Source of the DNA: Acidobacteriaceae bacterium
Lineage (GTDB): Bacteria; Acidobacteriota; Terriglobia; Terriglobales; Acidobacteriaceae
DNA length: 6,152 nucleotides
Reading direction: 5' to 3'
Assembly (NCBI GenBank): GCA_027364815.1
Contig: DAHXOQ010000175.1
Location: 1 to 6,152, forward strand
Shown here piece after piece: positions 1 to 6,152 of the stretch. The notes under the pieces are model-generated. The model had not been told where the DNA came from. It searched no databases and saw nothing but the letters and a program-made list of their open reading frames with translations. Position 1 is the first letter of the stretch. Every line of letters begins with the position of its first letter. The position numbers and the translations under genes are program-made.

Positions 1-506
1 GCCATATCGAGCGGCAGCGGCTTGTCATCATAAGCCATTGCTTCTTTGTCCGAGGCAGGATTGATGAAAGACTCAACCGAGAAGCTGTGCCCTGGAATAT
101 GGTGCTTCTCGAACTTTTCCTTGTACTCGATTGTCTTGATGCCAAGGAAGCCGAGACCCAGAATCAAAGTCAGCACCAGTGAGATCACCAGCCCGCGCTT
201 CTTGCGCGTCTCCGCACACCACACGCCCATGGCCATCGTGAAGCTTGATGTGATGAGCAAGAGCGTGTTGAAGCCGCCAAGCATGATGGAGAGCTGGTGC
301 GACCCGGCAACGAACGCAGGATAGTACCAGTTGCGGTAAATCAGATAAGCGGTGAAGAGTCCGCCGAAGAACATGATTTCCGTCAGCAGGAAGAGCCACA
401 TCGCAAACGTGGTCGCTTCCTTCTGCTGCTCGTACGTCTCGAAATGATGGCGCTGATGCGGGTTGTGCCCGTGCGCCGTTGCTTGTATGGCGTGGCTATC
501 CGACAC
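1..506 (-). CDS. coxC: Cytochrome c oxidase subunit III (3' end cut off by window)
   Basis: Heme-copper oxidase subunit III, an integral membrane subunit that packs against CoxA and supports proton uptake. Reading from a GTG at 506 gives 168 residues, open to the window edge. A His-rich, hydrophilic N-terminus (H5, 12, 14, 17, 20, 21) is followed by three membrane segments at about 35-57, 72-96 and 104-125. The first contains WLFLLTEIMFFGG; its E43 matches the conserved DCCD-reactive Glu of subunit III. The third ends in GIKTIEY, also typical of the family. The protein starts directly at what is helix III in mitochondrial COX3, so the first two helices are absent, as in many bacterial five-helix forms. 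The GTG start is supported by GAGG six bases upstream and by an 11-bp overlap with the coxA stop; no ATG fits. The remaining helices lie outside the window. Family assignment is firm; the start is likely. Confidence 0.93.
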   Translation of the reverse strand, partial: MSDSHAIQATAHGHNPHQRHHFETYEQQKEATTFAMWLFLLTEIMFFGGLFTAYLIYRNWYYPAFVAGSHQLSIMLGGFNTLLLITSSFTMAMGVWCAETRKKRGLVISLVLTLILGLGFLGIKTIEYKEKFEKHHIPGHSFSVESFINPASDKEAMAYDDKPLPLDM

Positions 507-2187
507 TGGGTACCTCGCTTGCTTTCTGCTGATTCTGCTTGGCTAAATTTTGTTTTTCAAGCCACTCGTAATCGTAGGCATCGTGATCCATAATCGGTGT
601 CGCCACAAAGTTTTCCGTCAGCGGCGGTGATTGTGTCTGCCACTCGAGTCCCGTTGCCTGCCAGGGATTGTCGCCGGCGATCTCACCATACTTGAGCGAC
701 CACACCAGATAAAGCACCGGCAGCAAGTAGCCAACGCCGAGCACTGTTGCACCGGCAGTCGAGAAAACATTGAGCACCTGGAACTCCGGCGGATAGGCGG
801 CATAACGACGCGGCATTCCGAGCATGCCCAGAACAAATTGCGGGAAGAACGTAAAGTTGAATCCGATAAACGTAACCACCGCGGCCAACTGCGAGAGCTT
901 CTCCGGATACATGCGCCCCGTCATCTTCGGCCCCCAGAAGTGAATGCCGGAGAGAAACGCCATCAACATGCCGCCGACCATTACAAAGTGGAAGTGCGCC
1001 ACGATGAAGTACGTCTCCGTCAGGTGAATATCAGAGCCTGACGTTCCGAGGAAGACGCCCGTCAATCCGCCAATCGTAAACAGACCCATGAATCCGAATG
1101 CATAAAGCATCGGCGTCTCGAAAGTGATTGAACCCTTGTACAGGGTGAAGGCCCAGTTGAAAATTTTGATTGCCGAAGGCACCGCGACGAGCATTGTCAG
1201 CAGCGAGAAAAGCAGCGCCGCATAATTTGAGAGGCCCATGATGTACATGTGGTGGGCCCAGACAAAGAAGCCGAAGATCGCAATGGCTACAGAAGAGAAA
1301 GCGACCGCCGTGTACCCGAAGACTCGCTTCCTGCTGAAGGTTGAAATCACCTCGGAGATTACGCCCATGCCAGGCAAAATCATGATGTACACAGCGGGAT
1401 GCGAGTAGAACCAGAACAAATGCTGAAACAGGAGCGGATCGCCGCCCTTGGTGGGATCGAAGACGCCGATGCCGATGGTGCGCTCAAGCGCGACCAGCAC
1501 AATCGCGATTGCCACAACCGGGGTGCCGAGAACCATCAGCACGCTGGCCGCATAATGCGCCCAGACAAAGAGCGGCAAACGGAACCACGTCATACCCGGC
1601 GCGCGCATGCGATGAATGGTGACGATGAAGTTAAGCCCCGTGAAAATCGAACTGAAGCCTGCGATGAATACTGCCACGCCCGTCGAGAGAACATTTGTGT
1701 TCACATAATGAGTGGACAGCGGAGTGGTAAAGGTCCATCCTGTATCAACGCCACCGGATGCCATCGTGTAGATCGCCAGCGATCCGCCGATGATGTAGAG
1801 ATACCAGCTGAGCAGGTTGATCTTCGGCAGCGCCAGATCCTTGGCGCCGAGCATCATGGGAATCAGAAAATTTCCCAGCGTCGCCGGCACGGATGGAACC
1901 AGGAAGAAGAAGACCATGATGACGCCATGCATGGTGAAGATCTTGTTGTACGTATCCGCCGCCATCAAACTTGTTTGCGGCGTCAGTAGTTCCAGTCGAA
2001 TAAGGCCAGCCAGCGATCCGCCGATAAAAAAGAAAAATGTAAGCGAGACGAGATACAGGATCGCGATCCGCTTGTGATCGCCGGTTAACAGCCAGCTCAG
2101 AATGCCGTGCTCCTTGTTCAGGTAGCTTAGCTTCGGCATCTTCGCCGTCGACTGATCTGGAAGAGTAACAATTGTGTTGCTGCTCAT
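496..2187 (-). CDS. coxA: Cytochrome c oxidase subunit I (caa3 type, A2 family)
   Basis: Catalytic subunit of a proton-pumping heme-copper oxygen reductase in the cytoplasmic membrane. The 563 residues, with many hydrophobic helices, fit the usual 12-helix subunit. Visible ligands: H87 and H400 for low-spin heme a, H398 for heme a3, H263, H312 and H313 for CuB, and Y267 for the His-Tyr cross-link. The K-channel Lys is K341, with S338 in place of the usual Thr; the D-channel entry Asp is D117; R460-R461 match the propionate-binding Arg pair. The usual channel Glu in HPEVY is absent: the motif is YSHPAVY (261-267), the known A2-type substitution in which Tyr and Ser replace it. T390 and E391 stand where the mitochondrial enzyme has the Mg-binding His-Asp. 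The ATG overlaps the coxB stop (ATGA) and follows AGGGGGTG. The C-terminal tail (about 505-563) is hydrophilic. Assignment is certain; proton-channel class is by motif. Confidence 0.98.
   Translation of the reverse strand: MSSNTIVTLPDQSTAKMPKLSYLNKEHGILSWLLTGDHKRIAILYLVSLTFFFFIGGSLAGLIRLELLTPQTSLMAADTYNKIFTMHGVIMVFFFLVPSVPATLGNFLIPMMLGAKDLALPKINLLSWYLYIIGGSLAIYTMASGGVDTGWTFTTPLSTHYVNTNVLSTGVAVFIAGFSSIFTGLNFIVTIHRMRAPGMTWFRLPLFVWAHYAASVLMVLGTPVVAIAIVLVALERTIGIGVFDPTKGGDPLLFQHLFWFYSHPAVYIMILPGMGVISEVISTFSRKRVFGYTAVAFSSVAIAIFGFFVWAHHMYIMGLSNYAALLFSLLTMLVAVPSAIKIFNWAFTLYKGSITFETPMLYAFGFMGLFTIGGLTGVFLGTSGSDIHLTETYFIVAHFHFVMVGGMLMAFLSGIHFWGPKMTGRMYPEKLSQLAAVVTFIGFNFTFFPQFVLGMLGMPRRYAAYPPEFQVLNVFSTAGATVLGVGYLLPVLYLVWSLKYGEIAGDNPWQATGLEWQTQSPPLTENFVATPIMDHDAYDYEWLEKQNLAKQNQQKASEVPSVG
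513..516 (-). promoter_or_regulatory. Ribosome binding site for coxC
   Basis: On the minus strand GAGG sits six bases before the GTG at 506, inside the last codons of coxA. It is the main reason for choosing a GTG start for coxC, and together with the overlap it suggests translational coupling to coxA. Confidence 0.7.
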
Positions 2188-3242
2188 TGCTTCACCCCCT
2201 GCGCTGCGGGCGCAGTCTTGCCGTGACTTTCCGGCAATAGATCGGAAGTCGTTAGTGTCTGATTAATGCGGTAGTTGGAATCAAGATTCTTGATGTACTC
2301 AATCAGTGAAATCACGCCCTCTTCGCTGACCTGTCCTTGATACGTGGGCATAATCGGCGCGTAGCCTTCGATGTTATGCTGCGATGGATTGAGAATCGCC
2401 TCGCGCAGGTAAGCGTCGTCAGCGATGACGGTGCGGCCATTGGCGAGATTCAACTTGGCCCCGTAAACATTCGCCAGACTTGGTCCGCGTGCATCTGGCT
2501 TGTCGTTGTGGCACGCAGCGCAACTCAAGCTGGCAAATAAACGCTCGCCATTCTGCGCCAGGCTCATGCCGCTCGTCGATTCGGCAAGCCACTTCTTGTA
2601 ATCATCAGGCGTCAGCACGACAACTTCGCCGATCATCGCCGAATGTGCGGTGCCGCAGTATTGAGTGCAGAACAAGTGATACGTACCGGGAACCGTCGGC
2701 TCAAACCACACCGTGTTGTAGCGCCCCGGAATCGCTTCGCGCTTCACACGGAATGCGGGAATCGAAAAACTGTGAAAAACATCTTGCGAAATCAGAGTCA
2801 ACTGAACTGCGCGGCCGGTCGGCACATGGAGCGAATTGATTTCATGCTGGCCGGTCGGATGCTCGGCCTTCCACATCCACTGCTTGCCCACAACGTAGAT
2901 ATTGAGCGCATTCGGCGGCGGCGTAAAGGCGCGGAAGTAAATCACCGCGCCCCACACAAACATGACCAGAAACAAGCCCAGTGGAATAATCGTCCACGTC
3001 GCTTCGAGCAGCGTGGAGCCTTCAATCTGCTCGGCGACCGGGTGACGCTTCTTCGAGTAGAGGACGCTGAAGGTGGCCACAAGAATTCCCACGACCACGA
3101 GCCCAAAGAGGCTGACGAGTGTCATGAAAATGATCAGCGCGTCCATATCGGAGGCCATCTTCGAGGCCTCCGGCGGAAAGAGCGCGGAGTGCGTCATCCA
3201 CTTGACGAGAAATTGCCAAAGTACTGGGCTGAGAAACTTCAT
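2184..3242 (-). CDS. coxB: Cytochrome c oxidase subunit II with fused cytochrome c domain (caa3)
   Basis: Electron-entry subunit of the oxidase. Two membrane helices (about 34-62 and 83-105) anchor a periplasmic CuA cupredoxin domain, followed by a class I cytochrome c domain. CuA ligands visible: H157, C192, C196, H200 and M203, in CTQYCGTAHSAM; GKQWMW (119-124) is the aromatic electron-entry patch. E80 before the second helix matches the subunit II Glu that feeds the K-channel. The heme c domain has CAACH (241-245) and a likely axial Met, M298, in PIMPTY. The fusion makes this a caa3-type enzyme that can receive electrons without a free cytochrome c. Q194 replaces the CuA-loop Glu that binds Mg in mitochondrial enzymes. 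At 352 residues it suits the two-domain form. The ATG at 3242 lies four bases after the SCO stop; AGGTGA at 3260-3255 is a somewhat distant ribosome site, so ATG at 3197 is a less likely alternative start. Confidence 0.97.
   Translation of the reverse strand: MKFLSPVLWQFLVKWMTHSALFPPEASKMASDMDALIIFMTLVSLFGLVVVGILVATFSVLYSKKRHPVAEQIEGSTLLEATWTIIPLGLFLVMFVWGAVIYFRAFTPPPNALNIYVVGKQWMWKAEHPTGQHEINSLHVPTGRAVQLTLISQDVFHSFSIPAFRVKREAIPGRYNTVWFEPTVPGTYHLFCTQYCGTAHSAMIGEVVVLTPDDYKKWLAESTSGMSLAQNGERLFASLSCAACHNDKPDARGPSLANVYGAKLNLANGRTVIADDAYLREAILNPSQHNIEGYAPIMPTYQGQVSEEGVISLIEYIKNLDSNYRINQTLTTSDLLPESHGKTAPAAQGVKQ
2193..2200 (-). promoter_or_regulatory. Ribosome binding site for coxA
   Basis: AGGGGGTG on the minus strand lies five bases before the coxA ATG at 2187, within the 3' end of coxB. 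With the ATGA stop/start overlap it points to coupled translation of subunits II and I. Confidence 0.7.
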
Positions 3243-3246
3243 TGCG

Positions 3247-4245
3247 TTATCCGTTCACCTTTGTTCCGGTCTCGTTCTTGTCATTTCCTGCGTTAGTCTT
3301 TTCTGTTCCCGTGTGAATCTTTTCTGATGCGGCCTCGTCCTGATGCACCAGCCGCGCATCGCGGCGGAACATCACGAACATGAAACCACCCAGGCAAGCT
3401 ACGGTGATAAATCCGCCCAACTGAACTACCCGCGAAACAATCAGGCTGTGTTTGTTCGTCTGCGGATCGTAGTGGTAGCAATACGTCAAAATATTGTCTA
3501 CCGGCGAACCAATTTTGTTTGCTGAAGCCTCAACCAATCCCAACCGCAAATCCTTCGGTGAGTACTCCACGCCCATGTAGTACTGCGCAATCTTTCCATC
3601 GGCGGTCACAATCTGAATCGCGCTTGCGTGGGCGAATTGCGTCAGCTTCCCATCCGGCCCCGGGATGCGCACATACCCAAATCCAACTGTCTTCGTCAGC
3701 GCATCAATCGCGTCTTGATGACCGGTAAGAAAGTGCCAGCCGTTCGCTGTCTCCGGATACCCATACTTCTTCAGATAAATGCGCTTCTTGGCTGCGGCGA
3801 GTTCAGGGCCTTCGCTCGGGTCGATGCTCACGACAATCACATCGAAATCGCGGCCGGGTTTGAATTTCACCATCTCGAGCGCGCCAGTGAGTCCGTTCAA
3901 CTCTTCCGAGCAGAGCATCGGGCATTGGTAGTAAACCAGCGCCAGAATCGCAGGACGCTTGCCGAAGTAATCGCCGAGCTGAACTTGTTTGCCGGTGTCG
4001 TCAACAAAGTTGAGCGCAAGCGGCAACTGCGCATTCAGCCTCTGCGTGATGCTGATCTTCTCAAGCAGTGGCGATGGCTTATCCACCGTCGGGCCCATCT
4101 CCTTGTCGCCATAACTGGAAACCTGCGCCGAGAGCGCCGCGGCGGAAATCAAGAGTGAAGCTGCGACGAGCAATGCTGAGCCATTACGTGCGCTCCAAAA
4201 CTCAGCACTCGCCTTTGCCACTCGAATTTTTCCCGTGCTCATCAT
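3247..4245 (-). CDS. SCO1/SenC-family copper chaperone, C-terminally anchored
   Basis: Thioredoxin-fold protein of the SCO1/SenC family, which delivers copper to CuA of subunit II or reduces its cysteines; its position just before coxB fits that job. From ATG 4245 it has 332 residues. Residues 1-41 look like a signal peptide or anchor (basic start, hydrophobic stretch at about 23-38, possible cleavage after ALSA). The copper site is present: C108 and C112 in CPMLC, and H206 in FAHAS. VVSIDP (138-143) is typical of the fold. After the domain comes TYCYHYDP (254-261), then a second membrane helix at about 271-294 followed by RR and a charged, low-complexity tail rich in T, G, K, N and E. The short classical SCO proteins lack this C-terminal anchor. 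The frame stays open to a TTG at 4281, but that codon has no ribosome site, while AGGG lies five bases before the ATG at 4245. A second ATG at 4242 is equally possible. Family sure; start probable. Confidence 0.92.
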   Translation of the reverse strand: MMSTGKIRVAKASAEFWSARNGSALLVAASLLISAAALSAQVSSYGDKEMGPTVDKPSPLLEKISITQRLNAQLPLALNFVDDTGKQVQLGDYFGKRPAILALVYYQCPMLCSEELNGLTGALEMVKFKPGRDFDVIVVSIDPSEGPELAAAKKRIYLKKYGYPETANGWHFLTGHQDAIDALTKTVGFGYVRIPGPDGKLTQFAHASAIQIVTADGKIAQYYMGVEYSPKDLRLGLVEASANKIGSPVDNILTYCYHYDPQTNKHSLIVSRVVQLGGFITVACLGGFMFVMFRRDARLVHQDEAASEKIHTGTEKTNAGNDKNETGTKVNG

Positions 4246-4250
4246 TACTG

Positions 4251-4262
4251 CCCTGCTTCCTC
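4251..4262 (-). promoter_or_regulatory. Ribosome binding site deciding the SCO start
   Basis: The minus strand here reads GAGGAAGCAGGG. The AGGG part lies five bases before ATG 4245 and eight before ATG 4242. It sits in the 38-bp gap after the preceding gene (4246-4283), where I see no terminator-like hairpin. It argues for an ATG start over the in-frame TTG at 4281. Confidence 0.6.
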
Positions 4263-4283
4263 GTGCGTTGAAACTCTTCAATG

Positions 4284-4937
4284 CTACTTTGTTGCTTTGG
4301 CTGTGCTGACCTTCTGCGCGTCAACGGCTTCCTGCTGCGCGACGGCCAACTCGTATCCCGTGCGCGCAAATCCATTCGTCAACGGCTTCTTGACTTCAGG
4401 ATTCTCATCACCGGCCAGCAGCGGCGATTTCGTTGCATCAGGCGCAACCGGCAATCCCTTGGCGACAATCAAATCCATCGCGCGGTCAATCGGTATGCGT
4501 ACTTTGCCCTTCGATTGATCGACCCAGCTGTAATGCTCCAGCAGCAGGTCTTCTCTCTGGTGCAGATCTACAATCTCCTGGTTGCCGTCATCATTCTGCA
4601 AACGCGGCGTCGGATACTTCTGAATCAGGTCGTTTGTCTTCTGCTGCAACTCAGGCGAGTTGGCGAGGTTGCCGAGGTCGCGAACTTCCAACGGATGCGA
4701 CCAGCGGCTTACCGGGCCATCCTCTTTCTGCATATTCGAATTCAGAATCTTGCCGACTCCATAGACCAGTGCGCCAGTCGCTCCCACCATAATCGTGAGC
4801 GACACTATAAAAACGAGAATCCCCGAGATTCCAACGTCAGATTTCTCGTAACCTTCGGAGGTGTCCAGCTCAACCTGCTCAGGCTCGTGGTGCTCGTGGA
4901 TGATGTGATGTTCGTGATGCTCGTGATTAGTGGACAT
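4284..4937 (-). CDS. Unassigned single-helix membrane protein, His-rich N-terminus
   Basis: I cannot name a characterised family. The 217-residue protein begins with a cluster of eight His in residues 5-17, mixed with Glu, then an acidic linker, one clear membrane helix (about 36-63) and a soluble C-terminal region. The best-defined part is residues 122-162: an acidic/His stretch with HQREDLLLEHYSWVD, then VRIPIDRAMDLIVAKGLP. I recall similar short proteins, mostly annotated hypothetical, beside alternative complex III and caa3 oxidase genes in Acidobacteriota; that is memory, not a search. The end is Ala/Lys-rich and probably disordered. It overlaps actF by 11 bp, and GGAG lies seven bases before its ATG, so it is clearly part of the operon. 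A small accessory subunit or an assembly or metal-handling factor for either complex is plausible but unproven. Which side of the membrane the His cluster faces is not clear from flanking charges. Confidence 0.85.
   Translation of the reverse strand: MSTNHEHHEHHIIHEHHEPEQVELDTSEGYEKSDVGISGILVFIVSLTIMVGATGALVYGVGKILNSNMQKEDGPVSRWSHPLEVRDLGNLANSPELQQKTNDLIQKYPTPRLQNDDGNQEIVDLHQREDLLLEHYSWVDQSKGKVRIPIDRAMDLIVAKGLPVAPDATKSPLLAGDENPEVKKPLTNGFARTGYELAVAQQEAVDAQKVSTAKATK
4883..4925. repeat. Short imperfect tandem repeat encoding the His-rich stretch
   Basis: The plus strand holds imperfect repeats of units such as GTGCTC, GTGATG and GTGATGCTC. On the coding strand they give CAC/CAT and GAG/GAA codons for the His-Glu cluster at residues 5-17 of the neighbouring protein. 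Such short repeats can change copy number by slippage, so the His count may differ between relatives. Confidence 0.5.
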
Positions 4938-6152
4938 GGACGGGCTCCAGAATCTCCGCGAGATGAGGATCGTTGGTTTGAACCAGCGGACGCGTTTTCA
5001 GTTGGGTCACAAAGTAAGCCATCCAGAATGCGACCATCGCACCGGGCACCGCTGCGTACTCAAGGATTCCCCAACTGAAGTGCAGATTGCGCGCCGCATC
5101 CTTGAAATTCGGCTCAATCAGCCAGAACAAATCAAATGCGCGGGCAAAAATCATCCACATGCAGACAATCATGATCCGCTTCTTGTTGCGCTTGATGTCG
5201 CGCGAGAGCAGCAGGCAGAACGGGATCAGCCAGTGGCAGACGAAGTCCAGCGTGCAGATCGTCCACCATCCGCCGTGAATGCGGTTCAGGTACCACGGCA
5301 GTTCGTCCGGAATGTTGCCCGACCAGATAATCAGGAACTGCGCAAAGGCCAGGTAGATGTTGAGCATCACGAAGGCAAAAAGAAACTTGGACAAATCATG
5401 CTGCTCGGTCACGCGCAGAATCGTTTTGAACGGCTCACCCTTCGACAATCCAACTGAAACGATAATCGAGAGCGCCAGCACTCCATACGCCTGGCTCACC
5501 AGGAAAAGCAATCCGTACACCGACGAGTACCAGGTCGGATCGAGGGACATCACCCAGTAAATAACCGCAGCCGTCATTGTGAGCGCGTAAATCAGCACCC
5601 CGGGGCCTGAAATATTTTCGAGCTTCTTGATCCACTTCGGTGTGCTGGCAACTGTGTCAGCCTCGCGCTGCATGCTGAGCGCATTCAAACGCCACGTGTA
5701 AAATCCCCAGATCGCAAAGCAGGCAACGCCGACAATCCAGAACATATGGTCGTTGAGCATCGGGCGTTTGAAATCAATCGCGTGTGCCTGTGCTTCGTTA
5801 ATCCACCCGCCCTTGAGTCCATCCACCGTATCGGTAATGCGCGACCAGATGTAGAGCTTCTTGACAAAGATCGCAATCACAACCCAGTAGACAAAGACCA
5901 GCGGCAGCGTGCGGCTCATCGCTTCAAGTGGACGGCGCAGCAGCAATCCCCACTTGCCGCCCGTCAGGTACTGAACCATCAGCAGCGCAAGTCCGCCAAC
6001 AGAAAATCCAAATGTGAGCATCAGCCCCAGCAGCCAGCCGCGCAGCAGGTGGTCAACCGTGTGGCCGGTGTGGCTCAAGTGTTGAAGCGCCGCCAATACC
6101 ACAGCCAGCAGCGTGAACACCGCCCACGCCAGGATCGCGCGTTTGCGCCAGC
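4927..6152 (-). CDS. actF: Alternative complex III membrane subunit ActF-like (NrfD/PsrC fold), 5' end cut off
   Basis: Quinol-oxidising complex subunit: a polytopic protein of the NrfD/polysulfide-reductase membrane family used in alternative complex III, which replaces the bc1 complex and passes electrons to an oxidase. About 407 residues are visible and the frame stays open to the window edge; a GTG at 6120 lies inside the first hydrophobic segment and is not convincing as the start. Counting from that GTG, roughly ten membrane segments occur at about 1-14, 28-52, 72-86, 126-143, 173-191, 199-223, 245-267, 285-305, 316-336 and 350-374. Family-like stretches are WGLLLRRPLEAMSRTLP (57-73), SLDPTWYSSVYG (192-203) and FLIIWSGNIPDELPWY (262-277). 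No heme or Fe-S motifs are present, as expected for this subunit. ActC has the same fold; ActF is preferred because of its position next to the SCO-cox genes and the RRPLEA stretch. The other act genes should lie upstream, outside the window. Confidence 0.88.
   Translation of the reverse strand, partial: WRKRAILAWAVFTLLAVVLAALQHLSHTGHTVDHLLRGWLLGLMLTFGFSVGGLALLMVQYLTGGKWGLLLRRPLEAMSRTLPLVFVYWVVIAIFVKKLYIWSRITDTVDGLKGGWINEAQAHAIDFKRPMLNDHMFWIVGVACFAIWGFYTWRLNALSMQREADTVASTPKWIKKLENISGPGVLIYALTMTAAVIYWVMSLDPTWYSSVYGLLFLVSQAYGVLALSIIVSVGLSKGEPFKTILRVTEQHDLSKFLFAFVMLNIYLAFAQFLIIWSGNIPDELPWYLNRIHGGWWTICTLDFVCHWLIPFCLLLSRDIKRNKKRIMIVCMWMIFARAFDLFWLIEPNFKDAARNLHFSWGILEYAAVPGAMVAFWMAYFVTQLKTRPLVQTNDPHLAEILEPVHVH
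4945..4948 (-). promoter_or_regulatory. Ribosome binding site for the His-rich protein
   Basis: GGAG on the minus strand lies seven bases before ATG 4937, inside the last codons of the actF-like gene. It supports the 11-bp overlapping start. Confidence 0.6.

Noticed and set aside
73..399. 108-residue minus-strand frame within coxC
   Set aside because: It is a different frame from the one encoding the subunit III helices and has no family features.
1399..1989. 196-residue open frame on the plus strand opposite coxA
   Set aside because: Rich in Arg, His, Asp and Glu with no hydrophobic core or family features; it is the mirror of coxA codons. The opposite frame has all expected catalytic residues.
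2643..3296. 217-residue plus-strand open frame opposite coxB
   Set aside because: Composition is that of an antisense shadow, and the CuA and heme c motifs on the minus strand show where the real gene is.
4246..4283. 38-bp gap before SCO as an internal promoter or terminator
   Set aside because: No hairpin with a T-run and no clear -35/-10 pair; it contains the ribosome site and little else.
4281..5078. 265-residue plus-strand open frame opposite the His-rich protein and the end of actF
   Set aside because: Spans two real genes antisense, Arg-rich, with no convincing start signal; no sign of coding beyond openness.
6118..6120. GTG at 6120 as the start of the actF-like gene
   Set aside because: The frame continues upstream to the window edge with a basic stretch and hydrophobic residues that complete the first membrane helix, so the true start is most likely outside.

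Overview
The window is a gene-dense piece of a respiratory operon. All six genes lie on the minus strand, so transcription runs from high to low coordinates. In that order they are: a 5'-truncated actF-like membrane subunit of alternative complex III (quinol:cytochrome c/electron acceptor oxidoreductase); an unrecognised single-helix protein with a histidine-rich N-terminus; a SCO1/SenC-type copper chaperone; coxB with a fused C-terminal cytochrome c domain; coxA; and a 3'-truncated coxC.

Gene order, moderate GC content and protein style suggest an Acidobacteriota bacterium, possibly of the Koribacter/Terriglobia kind. This is inference: no rRNA or other marker is present, and related clusters occur in other phyla such as Bacteroidota and Planctomycetota.

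Layout: 6152-4927 actF-like (start outside the window); 4937-4284 His-rich membrane protein (overlaps actF by 11 bp); 4245-3247 SCO (38-bp gap before it); 3242-2184 coxB (4-bp gap); 2187-496 coxA (ATGA overlap with coxB); 506-1 coxC (GTG start, 11-bp overlap with coxA, runs off the window). No non-coding stretch exceeds about 40 bp, and I see no internal promoter, terminator, RNA gene, mobile element or CRISPR array.

Working model: alternative complex III oxidises menaquinol or quinol and passes electrons to the heme c domain and then CuA of CoxB. From there they go to heme a, heme a3 and CuB of CoxA, where oxygen is reduced with proton pumping. SCO would load copper into CuA. The small His-rich protein sits between the two enzyme modules and is the one gene without an assigned role. 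CoxA carries the A2-type D-channel signature (Tyr-Ser before the CuB His-Pro, no Glu). All three usual side chains of the Mg/Mn site between CoxA and CoxB appear substituted. The system is a recognisable ACIII-caa3 respiratory cluster, not a new type of system. The points most worth a second look are the unassigned His-rich protein, the Mg-site changes and the SCO variant with a C-terminal anchor.
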